A program made the position numbers and the translations under genes. A stretch of 64,000 nucleotides of DNA from Pseudomonadota bacterium (GTDB taxonomy: Bacteria > Pseudomonadota > Gammaproteobacteria > Steroidobacterales > Woeseiaceae), in NCBI GenBank assembly GCA_022563255.1, contig JADFNS010000006.1:1-64000 (forward strand). Direction: 5' to 3'. The notes below the pieces were generated by a model. That model did not search any database. It had not been told where the DNA came from and saw only the letters and a program-made list of their open reading frames with translations. Of this stretch, positions 47,835 to 57,679 are shown in pieces (position 1 is the stretch's first letter; every line of letters begins with the position of its first letter).

Positions 47835-49586
47835 ATGCGAAAACCGATCACTATCAGCCTATTTGCCGTTTTTTGGGTCATGTTTTCAGCGCAGGCGCTG
47901 GCTTCCGACTGGGTTGAAAAGAGTAATGAGCATGCGCAAATCGTGCTCGACCTGTTGGCCAAGCTCAGTCCTGAGGGCGCCGGGCGACTTGGTGTGGATG
48001 GTCTTGATGAGGAGATTTCCGATCTAGGGCCGGGCATTGTGGAAAGATCGAAGCAAATGTCCGAAGAGTTGCTGGCAGAATTGCAGCGCCGCCTCGCCGA
48101 AGAATCGGACACCAAGGTCAGGCAGGACCTCGGAATTCTGATCAAGGTGATCGAAGACAGCATTCGCAGCTCCGATCTGATCTACGCGCAACTGTTGCCG
48201 TACTTCAACATCAATCAGACCATATTTTTCGGCATTCGCGGCATTATCGACCCGCAAAATGCGCGCGATCGTTATCCGGCCGCAATCACAAGGCTCGAAA
48301 AGTATGCTGGTATCGCCGCTGGGCACACGCCGTTTACTGAACTGGCCAAAGACCGGACGCGCGAACGTTTTGACGTCGCAGGGTTGGTCGGACCCTACCG
48401 TGGCGAAGTGGAACAGGATCTCGAGCGGGCCGAAACCATGATCACGGGTATCGAAGAGTTATTTGCGGGCACGGATTTACAGGGCTGGGAGGAGAGTTAC
48501 GAGATGCTTGCCGACCAGTTGCGTGACTACAATGACTGGGTGCGCGCGGAAATATTGCCCCGCGCCCGGGATGACTTCCGGCTGCCCGCGGAGCTTTATG
48601 AAGACGCTCTGCGCAATTGGGGTGTCGATGCCTCTCCGCTGGACCTCATTGAGCAGGCGACCAAGGGCTACATGGATATTCGCGGCGAAATGCAGGCGTT
48701 GGCGCCATTGGTTGCTGCCGAGAAAGGCTACGACACGAAGGATTACCGTGAAGTGATAGCTCTTCTCAAGCGCGATGGTGCGATTGACGGTGATAAATTG
48801 CTGGATCACTACAATGCAGTTCTGCGCGACCTCGAAGAGATCATCGTGCGTGAGAAACTTGTTACGTTGCCAGATCGCGATGCGGGGATTCGTATTGCGT
48901 CGGCGGCCGAGACAGCCGCACAACCTGCGCCGCACCTGCAGCCACCACGTCTGATCGGCAATACCGGGGAATATCCGTTCTTTGTTATTCCATTGCTGGA
49001 ACAAAACGATGACGGCAGCTGGCCGCAGAGCGACGATACTTTCGAGGCCGGCGCCTGGACGTTGACGGCTCACGAGGCGCGACCCGGTCACGAGATGCAA
49101 TTCTCCAGTATTGTCGAATCCGGGGTTTCGATTGCACGTGCCGTATTCGCGTTTAACAGCGTCAACGTCGAAGGCTGGGGGCTGTACGCCGAGGCAATCG
49201 TCAGGCCGTATTTGCCGCTTGATGGGCAAATGATCAGCCTGCAGTATCGGCTATTGCGTGCTGCTCGCATGTTCCTCGATCCGATGCTGAATCTGGGCAT
49301 GATCACGCCGGAGGAGGCCAAGGATCTGATCGTGTCGGATATGGCGATCGGCGAATCCTGGGCGCAGAACGAAGTGGAGCGATACACGTACCGTATGCCG
49401 GGTCAGGCGACTGCGTACTACTACGGTTACAGCAAGATGCAGGCACTGCGTATTCAAACCGAGCTGAAATTAAGTGACAAATTCGATCAACAGGCATTTC
49501 ACGATTTCATTCTGGAGCAGGGAATGTTGCCGCCGCAGATACTCAAAGACGCAGTCATGAACGAATTTGTGCCGAGTCAACTCTAG
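47835..49586 (+). CDS. DUF885 domain protein, second paralogue
   Basis: LTAHEARPGHEMQFSSI, NVEGWGLYAEAI, YRMPGQATAYYYGYSKM. Confidence 0.88.
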   Translation: MRKPITISLFAVFWVMFSAQALASDWVEKSNEHAQIVLDLLAKLSPEGAGRLGVDGLDEEISDLGPGIVERSKQMSEELLAELQRRLAEESDTKVRQDLGILIKVIEDSIRSSDLIYAQLLPYFNINQTIFFGIRGIIDPQNARDRYPAAITRLEKYAGIAAGHTPFTELAKDRTRERFDVAGLVGPYRGEVEQDLERAETMITGIEELFAGTDLQGWEESYEMLADQLRDYNDWVRAEILPRARDDFRLPAELYEDALRNWGVDASPLDLIEQATKGYMDIRGEMQALAPLVAAEKGYDTKDYREVIALLKRDGAIDGDKLLDHYNAVLRDLEEIIVREKLVTLPDRDAGIRIASAAETAAQPAPHLQPPRLIGNTGEYPFFVIPLLEQNDDGSWPQSDDTFEAGAWTLTAHEARPGHEMQFSSIVESGVSIARAVFAFNSVNVEGWGLYAEAIVRPYLPLDGQMISLQYRLLRAARMFLDPMLNLGMITPEEAKDLIVSDMAIGESWAQNEVERYTYRMPGQATAYYYGYSKMQALRIQTELKLSDKFDQQAFHDFILEQGMLPPQILKDAVMNEFVPSQL

Positions 49587-49735
49587 GGAAGCTGTGCTCA
49601 CCAAGACGCTATACGCGGGTATTAAAGCGACTATCGGGGCGGTCTCGTGACCGATAAAATTGACTGACAAAGCGCTGGTCGTTCTGTCGAGCTGGCTATG
49701 GATCTTGGCGCATTACCAGTGATGGCGCTTACACA

Positions 49736-49885
49736 TACCTGCTACAACGGCGCGCGCCCGCCCTGCGGGGAGCGCCCGGCAGTTTTTCTGTGGTTCGCGG
49801 GCTGCAAACTTTGGTCGGGCCGGGAAGAGCACCGCGAGCAGGCTGTTTGTCGTTCTTGCGAAACCCTCATTGGCAGTTCAGTCTG
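49736..49885 (+). pseudogene. QueE-like radical SAM (7-carboxy-7-deazaguanine synthase) N-terminal remnant
   Basis: ERPAVFLWFAGCKLWSGREEHREQAVCRSCET matches the QueE pattern GRPAVFLRFAGCNLWSGREEHR.A.C.FCDT. Confidence 0.65.
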
Positions 49886-49917
49886 CAAATGCACAAAACA
49901 CTTGGAATTGATTGATT

Positions 49918-50325
49918 ATGAATCATCGCCTTGGGCGTACTGCGTTTGCGTTGCTTGCAGGCTTGCTGGTTGCCTACCTGTCGTATCAGTGGATTACGAA
50001 TCCGGAGGGCCGGGCAGAACGAGCGCTGCAGGTCAATGTCGTCGCAGCCGCGCGGACTGTTCTCAATGCCGCAATAGGCGCAGGCCCGCTCGAGATCGTG
50101 GATCCGGTCGCGCCCAATCGTCGGGTCGGAAAAGCCTACATTTACCGCGAGGGCGAAAATTGGGCTGTCTCAGGGCATTATCGCCGCGGCGAAGGTGATC
50201 GCTGGCACGCATACCTGATGCTGCTGGGTCCGGACGACGCTGTTTTGTCGCTCAAGGTTCAGGATACCGATCCGCAGCTGATCGAACGCGCCGTTACGAA
50301 TCAACAGCTCGAAGTTCGTCCATGA
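49918..50325 (+). CDS. Hypothetical secreted/anchored protein
   Basis: N-terminal TM AFALLAGLLVAYLSYQWI; uninterrupted ORF. Confidence 0.55.
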   Translation: MNHRLGRTAFALLAGLLVAYLSYQWITNPEGRAERALQVNVVAAARTVLNAAIGAGPLEIVDPVAPNRRVGKAYIYREGENWAVSGHYRRGEGDRWHAYLMLLGPDDAVLSLKVQDTDPQLIERAVTNQQLEVRP

Positions 50326-50538
50326 CTTCCTGCCGCCACTCGACTACGTTGAGTTCGATGAAGGCGAAGGCGACCAGCCAGACCGCCGCATTGATGATGA
50401 TGACATCGACCCACGCTAGATAACGAGCGTCTGCCAACCCCTGGGTGTCGGCGATCAGGGAACTCAGGATCGCGATGTAACCGTAGAAGGCGTAGACAAT
50501 AAACGTATAACAAAGAACCCGAATACCTTGCAGCGTCT
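50317..50538 (-). pseudogene. Membrane protein fragment without start codon
   Basis: Minus strand TLQGIRVLCYTFIVYAFYGYIAILSSLIADTQGLADARYLAWVDVIIINAAVWLVAFAFIELNVVEWRQEVMDELRAV, bounded upstream by TAG. Confidence 0.45.
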
Positions 50539-50625
50539 AGGTTACCGTTGGACTGTAATAGTGTACTTGAATAGTTGAAACAGCTTGCTGCTGTTAATGC
50601 TCAAACGGTGGCTTCCGCGCCAAAC

Positions 50626-51774
50626 TTACAATTCGGCGTGATTTGCCGTTTCCGTTTCGACGCCAGAGTAATAAATCCAGACATTTTCCTCGGCCGTGAG
50701 CAGTTCGATGTATTTCGGGTGTACAAATAAATTCTCGCGACCCGATTTCAATTCTCGCAATACACCCAGATCACATAGCTGTTTCAGGTACACAGATGCC
50801 GTTTGTCGTTTCGCGACGTTGGCTTCGACCAAATTGCCAATACGACAATACGGTTGCTTGAACAATAACTCAACGAGTTCCCAGGAATAGGTTTTTGGCA
50901 ATCTTTTTTGCACAAACTCGCCGGTGTGTTCCATCAGTTCACGAATCGACTTGATCTTGTCTGTGGTCCAGGTACAGGTCTCCTCCACCCCTGCGAGGAT
51001 GAAGTGGATCCAGGGCGCCCAGTCTTGCTCTTTCGTCACATTTTGCAGCAGCTGGTAGTACGCGGCCTTGTGCTGAATGATGTAGCGACTGAAATACAGA
51101 ATAGGGGAGTCCAACAGGCCATGTTCGACCAGGAACAATATATTGAGGATGCGTCCTGTCCGGCCGTTACCGTCGGAGAAAGGATGAATAGCCTCGAACT
51201 GGTAGTGTTGCACCGCCATGCGGACCAGCGGATCAATTTCCTGGTTGCCGTGCATGAATTCGGCCCAGTTGTCGAGCATTTCGACCAGCAGTTTTTGGCC
51301 GACCGGTGGCGTATAGATCGTCTTTCCAGAGCCACGGTTTTTGAGAGTTGTCCCAGAATCAGATCGAATATCGAGATCTACGCCTTTGATAGTGCTGCAT
51401 ATTTGTATGGCCATATCGGTGGTTAGCATGCGTCGCTGGACCATTTTGCTGCCTTCGTACAAGGCCGTGCGGTAGCGCAGGGCCTCTTTGGTCGCCGCGT
51501 CCGCGCGGTCTTCGGCGATATCGGCGAATTCGAAGAGTTTGTCCGTCGTCGTCACTATGTTCTCGATTTCGGAACTGGCGCGAGCCTCCAGCAGAGGCAG
51601 TGCGTTGACGAGCACAGCCGAATTCGGGATCAGTTCGGCGGCTTGCTTGAGTTCCGCCAGCGCCACGCGTGCGGTGATGCAGCTTTTGAGGATTTCAGTC
51701 GTCTCGATCTTGTGTGTGGGCGGTGGCAGTAACGGCAGGGCGTTGTAGGGCACTTCGGGATTAAAATCAGTCAC
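50626..51774 (-). CDS. Fic family protein, class II (N-terminal inhibitory motif) with C-terminal winged HTH
   Basis: HPFSDGNGRTGRIL; SSEIEN inhibitory motif; C-terminal IGNLVEANVAKRQTASVYLKQLCDLGVLRELKSGRENLFVHPKYIELL. Confidence 0.93.
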   Translation of the reverse strand: MTDFNPEVPYNALPLLPPPTHKIETTEILKSCITARVALAELKQAAELIPNSAVLVNALPLLEARASSEIENIVTTTDKLFEFADIAEDRADAATKEALRYRTALYEGSKMVQRRMLTTDMAIQICSTIKGVDLDIRSDSGTTLKNRGSGKTIYTPPVGQKLLVEMLDNWAEFMHGNQEIDPLVRMAVQHYQFEAIHPFSDGNGRTGRILNILFLVEHGLLDSPILYFSRYIIQHKAAYYQLLQNVTKEQDWAPWIHFILAGVEETCTWTTDKIKSIRELMEHTGEFVQKRLPKTYSWELVELLFKQPYCRIGNLVEANVAKRQTASVYLKQLCDLGVLRELKSGRENLFVHPKYIELLTAEENVWIYYSGVETETANHAEL

Positions 51775-51803
51775 GTAGAGTCACTCCAGAACATTCGGGT
51801 AGC

Positions 51804-51980
51804 TGTCGATTGCATCGACATCAACGGTCCATATGTCGATAAAAGTTCGATTTATCGACACATCAAACTGACGTGTCGATTGCGTCGACTGGAATCGTCG
51901 ATATGTCGATATTTACCATAATTTTCGACACGTTTGCAGTATATGTCGATTTGGGAGACACGTTTGTGACACATGTCGAA
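51804..51980. promoter_or_regulatory. Array of TGTCGAT/ATCGACA half-sites between fic and fhs
   Basis: Exact heptamers start at 51804, 51814, 51834, 51854, 51874, 51904, 51944; near matches at 51884, 51894, 51924, 51974 in the same 10-bp phase. Confidence 0.8.
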
Positions 51981-52075
51981 AAACGGCTGATAAATCATCC
52001 TGCAGGACAGCGCCCGGACAGGGCGATTGCTATAGAATTCGCTGCCAGATTCGGCGGTGATGTAAAGGAAGCGCT

Positions 52076-53752
52076 GTGGTTGTGAAAAGTGATATTGAAA
52101 TTGCGCAGGCGGCTGATATTCGGCCCATTCAGGAAATTGCCGAAAAAACAGGCATTCCCGCTGACGAGTTGATTCCCTATGGCCACGACAAGGCAAAAAT
52201 CAGCGCGGATTTCATCCGGGCGAACGGGAAGTCAAAAAATGGCAAGCTGATCCTGGTTACCGCCGTGTCGCCGACGCCCGCAGGCGAGGGCAAAACGACG
52301 ACGACAGTCGGGTTGGGTGACGGCCTGAACCTGATCGGCAAGAAGGCCGTGATTTGCCTGCGTGAACCGAGCCTGGGGCCGTGTTTCGGTATGAAGGGCG
52401 GCGCGGCGGGCGGCGGTTATTCCCAGGTTGTCCCGATGACCGATATCAACCTGCATTTCACCGGTGACTTTCACGCGATCGGTGCGGCAAACAATTTGCT
52501 GGCTGCGCTGATCGACAATCACATGCATTGGGAAAACCAACTGAACATCGATCCGCGCCAGGTAATGTGGCGTCGCGTGGTCGACATGAACGATCGCGTA
52601 TTGCGATCGGTGACGTCCGGCCTCGGAGGATTTCACAACGGGGTCGTCCGCGAGGCCGGATTTGATATTACGGCTGCCTCGGAAATCATGGCGATATTTT
52701 GCCTGGCAACCGACCTGCACGACCTGGAGAAGCGACTCGCGAATATCGTCCTTGGTTACACGCGGGATAACGACCCGGTCACCGTACGGGAACTTAACGC
52801 CCATGGCGCGATGACGGCGTTGCTGCGCGATGCGTTTCAGCCAAATATTGTGCAGACGATGGAAAATAATCTGGCGCTCATGCACGGCGGCCCGTTCGCC
52901 AACATTGCGCACGGTTGCAATTCCGTTATCGCGACCAAAACTGCCTTGAAGCTTGGTGACTATGTCGTGACTGAAGCCGGTTTTGGCGCCGATCTGGGTG
53001 CCGAGAAGTTCTTCAACATCAAGTGCCGCAAAGCAGGGCTGTCGCCGGACGCGGTGGTTCTTGTTGCGACGATCAAGGCGCTAAAAATGCAGGGCGGGGT
53101 TGCGAGGGATAAGTTGGGAACAGAAAATATTGAGGCCCTTCAGGATGGCTGCAAGAATCTTGAGCGCCACATCCGCAATCTCGGCAAGTTCGGCGTGCCG
53201 CTCGTCGTCGCGATCAATCATTTTACGGCCGACACCGATGCTGAAATTCAGGTTGTAAAGGACTTCTGCGACAAGTACGGCGTGGTCGCGATTAAGTGCA
53301 CACACTGGGCGGATGGTGGAAAAGGCGCGATCGAAATGGCCGAACACGTCGTGGCTCTTTGCGATAGCGGTGCGGCGCAATTTCGCATGTTGTACGACGA
53401 CGAATTGCCGCTGTGGGACAAGGCGGCAACCATCGCCCGGGAAATCTACGGGGCGGATGACATTATTGCGGACAAGAAAGTGCGTGAGCAATTTGCTCGA
53501 TACGAACGCGAAGGCTATGGAAAATATCCCGTTTGCATGGCCAAGACACAGTACAGTTTTTCCACCGACCCAAATTTACTCGGCGCGCCGTCGGGTCATG
53601 TCGTCCCGATTCGTGAAATTCGCCTTGCTGCAGGCGCCGAATTCATCGTCGTTGTATGCGGGGCGATCATGACCATGCCGGGTCTGCCGCGCGTGCCTGC
53701 CGCAGACGCGATCCGGGTGAATGCGGAGGGTCGTATCGAGGGGCTGTTCTAG
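52076..53752 (+). CDS. fhs: Formate--tetrahydrofolate ligase
   Basis: [61 protein letters not shown]. Confidence 0.96.
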   Translation: MVVKSDIEIAQAADIRPIQEIAEKTGIPADELIPYGHDKAKISADFIRANGKSKNGKLILVTAVSPTPAGEGKTTTTVGLGDGLNLIGKKAVICLREPSLGPCFGMKGGAAGGGYSQVVPMTDINLHFTGDFHAIGAANNLLAALIDNHMHWENQLNIDPRQVMWRRVVDMNDRVLRSVTSGLGGFHNGVVREAGFDITAASEIMAIFCLATDLHDLEKRLANIVLGYTRDNDPVTVRELNAHGAMTALLRDAFQPNIVQTMENNLALMHGGPFANIAHGCNSVIATKTALKLGDYVVTEAGFGADLGAEKFFNIKCRKAGLSPDAVVLVATIKALKMQGGVARDKLGTENIEALQDGCKNLERHIRNLGKFGVPLVVAINHFTADTDAEIQVVKDFCDKYGVVAIKCTHWADGGKGAIEMAEHVVALCDSGAAQFRMLYDDELPLWDKAATIAREIYGADDIIADKKVREQFARYEREGYGKYPVCMAKTQYSFSTDPNLLGAPSGHVVPIREIRLAAGAEFIVVVCGAIMTMPGLPRVPAADAIRVNAEGRIEGLF

Positions 53753-53758
53753 GCGCTC

Positions 53759-54007
53759 TCAACTTTCGACGAGTCGGTGGCTGTCGGCAGCCGTCAGTTT
53801 GCAGCCGTAGACTTCTTTTAATTGTTCGATAACGCGGAGAGTTTTGGACGAGAAGGGTGCTTTGCCCTCGAATGCGTGCAACACAATGCCCTCCAGTAAA
53901 TCGCCGAGCGTGAGATCGGTGTATTCGGCGACACCTTTAAGGACTTTGAGAAGCGAAGATTCTATGCGGACGCCGGTCTGGGTCCGCTTGATCACAGTTT
54001 CAGGCAC
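53759..54007 (-). CDS. Hypothetical small protein, possibly RHH-like
   Basis: VPETVIKRTQTGVRIESSLLKVLKGVAEYTDLTLGDLLEGIVLHAFEGK; start GTG inferred. Confidence 0.55.
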   Translation of the reverse strand: MPETVIKRTQTGVRIESSLLKVLKGVAEYTDLTLGDLLEGIVLHAFEGKAPFSSKTLRVIEQLKEVYGCKLTAADSHRLVES

Positions 54008-54145
54008 AGTCTTTACCTCGTTATAAATGGTAGTAAGGTAGATTGGTAACAATATAACAAGTTCTGATCGAATGGGCAATCCCCGTTACAGTTTGTTTGC
54101 GCCAGAATTACCAGTTATAAATAAGATTCGTCGCGGAGCGAAGGG

Positions 54146-56005
54146 ATGCCGACCAAGGAAGAGCTTCTGGAAGGATTTGACCTGGGTGAATGGGAAATTC
54201 TGCCGGGCAAAGGACTTCTGCGGCGAGGCGATCAGGAGGAGCGGCCAGAGCCCATGGTTTTCGAGGTGCTCATTGCGCTGGCCAAACGTGACACCGACCT
54301 TGTCACCAAGCAACAACTCATAGACGAAGTCTGGGATGGCCGCCCGATGGGTGATGAGCCGATCGCACGTTGCATACATTTACTGCGCGGCCATCTTGAC
54401 GATCGACAGAAACCCCATTTGTTGATCGAGACACTACAGCGACGCGGCTACCGGTTAAAGCAACCTGTGAAGTTGCACAAGCAACAGGAAGTGCCGTTGC
54501 CTGCGCCAGGTCCGCGGAAGCGGAAAAATGCCGTTGCATTGCTTGCGATCGGTTTGGTGACAATAGCGATCTACATCTGGCCGCCAACAGATTCGCCACC
54601 GCCCGTTCGTTCGATCGCCGTCATGCCGTTCGACAATCTCAGCGGTGCAGCAGGCGACGAGTATCTTGCCCTGGGCTTCAAGGAAGTTCTCGTACAGACG
54701 CTGCGCAGAATTGACGATTACATCGTCAAGAACGGTCGCGTTAAGTACAACAAGGAAGCGGTTGAGGTCGCAGAATTGCTGGGCGTCGAAAAAGTACTTT
54801 TCGGTTCCTTGCGGCGCGAGGGAAATATGCTGGTGATCAGCTATCACATATCGGCGGGCCGGAGAGGGGTGGTTTTTAGCGACAACGTCAGGGGGCCCGT
54901 GGAGCAGTTGTTTGCTCTGCAGGAATCGCTGGCCGAGATGGTTCGTGGCAATTTAGACGGCAAGTCAATGCAGACGCTGTTCAAGAGCCGTCCGTCGAAC
55001 AGCGATGCCTACGACAGTTACATGCGTGGCGTGTATGCGCTCGAACACCGCGGCGTCGAGGACAACCTGACGGCGGCAATCGAACTCTTTCTGACCGCAA
55101 TCGATTTGGACGAGAGCTATGGGCCGCCGTACCTGGCTCTGGCTACGGCTTATGCCCTGATGCCGGATTACCGCCGCGCGCCGCTGGAAGAAATGAACCG
55201 GCTTGCTTTGGAGACGGTCGAGGCCGGTATCGCAGCAGATCCGATTATCGAAAATGCGGCGGGCGCTATCTATGGATTCGTTTATCACAAGCAAAAATTC
55301 TGGCGAAAAGCTGAAGAGGCGTACTTGCGGGCGGTGAATGCCGACGTTGTCGATTCCAACGCGTTCAACTGGTATTCAAGAATGCTGGCCAGTGTAGGAA
55401 GATTGGATGACGCGCTCGAGCAGGCGTTACGCGCCGTCGAGATCGATCCGAGTAACGCCGTGATCAATAGCCGCATCGCGATAAATTACTCGTGGCTGTT
55501 GAACTCCGATAAAGCCAATGAATTCTTCGCCCGTGCCGATGACCTCGGTGCAAGTGGCGCTACTCATATGCTCGCCTATGCGCTATTGCTCGAAAGAGAC
55601 GGTCAGATTGAAAAGGCGCTAAGCGCTACAAAAGCCGCCGTTCAGATAGCGGGCGGTCGTGCTAACTGGATCGAACCGTTGCTCGGTGCCCTGCATGACC
55701 CGAGCAAAGCGGTCGCCGCGCTGCGTTTATTGGATGAAGTGGAAGCGGCCGACCAGTTGCCGACGCAGGTGAGTTTCGTGGCAAGGGCGATGCTTGGCGA
55801 CGTCGACGGTGCGATGAGGATCGCTCGCCAGCTTGAAAAGCCGGGCGAGATATTCGAAATGGATTTGCTGTTCATCCCCGAGTTACGGGCATTCCGGCAG
55901 CATCCGGAGTTCATGCCGTTGCTGGATCGACTCGGGGTCACGGATTACTGGCAAAGTGAAGGCTGTACCTGGATGGACGACCGTGTCGTGTGTACAGCGG
56001 ATTAG
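54146..56005 (+). CDS. CadC-like winged-helix transcriptional regulator with TM and TPR domains
   Basis: N-terminal Trans_reg_C: MVFEVLIALAKRDTDLVTKQQLIDEVWDGRPMGDEPIARCIHLLRGHLDD...LIETLQRRGYRL; TM then TolB-like/TPR. Confidence 0.85.
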   Translation: MPTKEELLEGFDLGEWEILPGKGLLRRGDQEERPEPMVFEVLIALAKRDTDLVTKQQLIDEVWDGRPMGDEPIARCIHLLRGHLDDRQKPHLLIETLQRRGYRLKQPVKLHKQQEVPLPAPGPRKRKNAVALLAIGLVTIAIYIWPPTDSPPPVRSIAVMPFDNLSGAAGDEYLALGFKEVLVQTLRRIDDYIVKNGRVKYNKEAVEVAELLGVEKVLFGSLRREGNMLVISYHISAGRRGVVFSDNVRGPVEQLFALQESLAEMVRGNLDGKSMQTLFKSRPSNSDAYDSYMRGVYALEHRGVEDNLTAAIELFLTAIDLDESYGPPYLALATAYALMPDYRRAPLEEMNRLALETVEAGIAADPIIENAAGAIYGFVYHKQKFWRKAEEAYLRAVNADVVDSNAFNWYSRMLASVGRLDDALEQALRAVEIDPSNAVINSRIAINYSWLLNSDKANEFFARADDLGASGATHMLAYALLLERDGQIEKALSATKAAVQIAGGRANWIEPLLGALHDPSKAVAALRLLDEVEAADQLPTQVSFVARAMLGDVDGAMRIARQLEKPGEIFEMDLLFIPELRAFRQHPEFMPLLDRLGVTDYWQSEGCTWMDDRVVCTAD

Positions 56006-56427
56006 TCTTCGTCGATTTTGCTTCGTGATTTCTTGAGTTCGCCGCGGCGGCTTTTTTCCGTCAGCCGTTTTTGCTTGGCTTTCTTGCTTGGTTTGGTTCG
56101 GATTCGACGCTCGGGTTTGTGCAGGGCGCTGCGCAACAATTCGGCCAAACGGCGCAACGCCGCCTGCCGATTTCTGTCCTGGCTGCGATAGGCCTGCGAC
56201 TTGATATTGACGACGCCGTCGCCCGTGATCCGGTGGTCGGATAATTGCAGCAACTTGTGTTTGAGCGGGTCGGGGAGATGGTCGCTTTTCCGCACGTCGA
56301 AACGCAGGTGAATTGCGGTCGCCACTTTGTTGACGTTTTGCCCGCCTGCGCCTTGCGAGCGGATCGCCGTCAACTGAATCTCCGACATTGGAATACGGAT
56401 GTCGTCCGAAATGTCGAGAGTGTCCAC
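56002..56427 (-). CDS. arfB: Alternative ribosome-rescue factor ArfB (peptidyl-tRNA hydrolase)
   Basis: AIRSQGAGGQNVNKVATAIHLRFDV (GGQ), basic C-terminal tail; GTG start inferred. Confidence 0.92.
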   Translation of the reverse strand: MDTLDISDDIRIPMSEIQLTAIRSQGAGGQNVNKVATAIHLRFDVRKSDHLPDPLKHKLLQLSDHRITGDGVVNIKSQAYRSQDRNRQAALRRLAELLRSALHKPERRIRTKPSKKAKQKRLTEKSRRGELKKSRSKIDED

Positions 56428-56479
56428 GTCGCCTCCGATATGTGAGAATGCGCCTCCATGATCCGCATCGGCGCACCGA

Positions 56480-57679
56480 ATGCAAGTTCGTAATTTGATT
56501 ATTCTCGTCATTTGCCAACTGATTTCGACCAGCGGCTCAATAGTGATGGTAATGCTCGGAGGGATTATCGGCGCCACGCTCACGGCGAATAAGGCATTCG
56601 CCACTTTACCGATGTCCGTAATGGTCATTGCCGTGGCTGCGACAACGATTCCTGCGGCCATGCTGATGCGCCGGATCGGCAGGCGCAAGGGCTTTGCGTT
56701 GGCATCTGTAACATCTGTTTTGGCGTTGCTGGTTGCCGTTGTCGCGTTGCGACAATCGAGTTTTCCGCTTTTCATCGTTGCGGTGATGTTGTTTGGTATC
56801 AACATGGCATTCACGCAACAATATCGTTATGCCGCCGCCGAAAGCGTCACGGCCAAATACGTACCCCGGGCCATCTCTTTGGTCCTCGCGGGTTCTATTG
56901 GCGCAGCTTTCGTGGGCAAGGAGCTGGCAACACGCGGGCAGTTCTGGATCGAGAGTATCCCGTACGCCGGTACGATGGTTGTTCTGGCTTTGATGTTCGG
57001 AATTCAGGCGCTGCTTTTTTTGTCGATGGATGCGGCGCAGGACCATGATCAGGATCAGGACGACTCGCCGCGGTCGCAACGAGCGCTTGGCGAGATCGCG
57101 CGCCAGCCGTTATTCATTGTTGCAGTGCTCGGCGCGGCAGTGGGTTTTGGGCTGATGACTTTGGTTATGACGGCAACGCCGTTGAGTATGCACATCAATG
57201 ACGGCTACTCGCTTGAGCAAACGGCGCTGGTCATTCAGGCGCATGTGCTCGGTATGTACGTGCCGTCACTTGCGACGGGCTTTCTTATCGAAAAAGTTGG
57301 CGTGGTCAAGCTGATGTTTGTCGGCGCACTGTGCTTGTTGGCAGCCTCGATTGTCGGGCTACAGGGACACGCGGTGTTGCATTATTGGTGGGCGCTCGTA
57401 TTGCTCGGCGTGGGCTGGAATTTTCTCTATGTCGGTGGGACGACGATGCTGACCTACACATACAGAAGGGCGGAACGCTTTCGTGCACAGGCTGTCAACG
57501 AGTTTCTGGTCTTCGGTATGTCCGCCACTGCCTCGCTGCTTGCCGGTTCGGTGATGCATTTCTACGGCTGGGGAACGTTGATGCTGATACCCATTCCGAT
57601 CTTGATCATCATATGCGTGGCGCTGATCAAGGTACGCAAGGAACCGCTGCTAAGCCACGAGGGTTGTGCCGGTGAGTGA
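56480..57679 (+). CDS. MFS transporter
   Basis: 12-TM-like protein, MLMRRIGRRKGFALAS motif, 399 aa. Confidence 0.88.
   Translation: MQVRNLIILVICQLISTSGSIVMVMLGGIIGATLTANKAFATLPMSVMVIAVAATTIPAAMLMRRIGRRKGFALASVTSVLALLVAVVALRQSSFPLFIVAVMLFGINMAFTQQYRYAAAESVTAKYVPRAISLVLAGSIGAAFVGKELATRGQFWIESIPYAGTMVVLALMFGIQALLFLSMDAAQDHDQDQDDSPRSQRALGEIARQPLFIVAVLGAAVGFGLMTLVMTATPLSMHINDGYSLEQTALVIQAHVLGMYVPSLATGFLIEKVGVVKLMFVGALCLLAASIVGLQGHAVLHYWWALVLLGVGWNFLYVGGTTMLTYTYRRAERFRAQAVNEFLVFGMSATASLLAGSVMHFYGWGTLMLIPIPILIIICVALIKVRKEPLLSHEGCAGE

Noticed and set aside
48477-49229. 250-aa minus-strand ORF
   Set aside because: Antisense to the second DUF885 gene.
27883-49586. Two DUF885 genes as a recent duplication
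   Set aside because: Protein sequences are clearly divergent outside the motifs and 18 kb apart; ordinary paralogy.
51804-51980. Possible iteron/replication-origin array
   Set aside because: Iteron-like spacing, but no replication initiator nearby; placement upstream of fic/fhs fits a promoter operator better.
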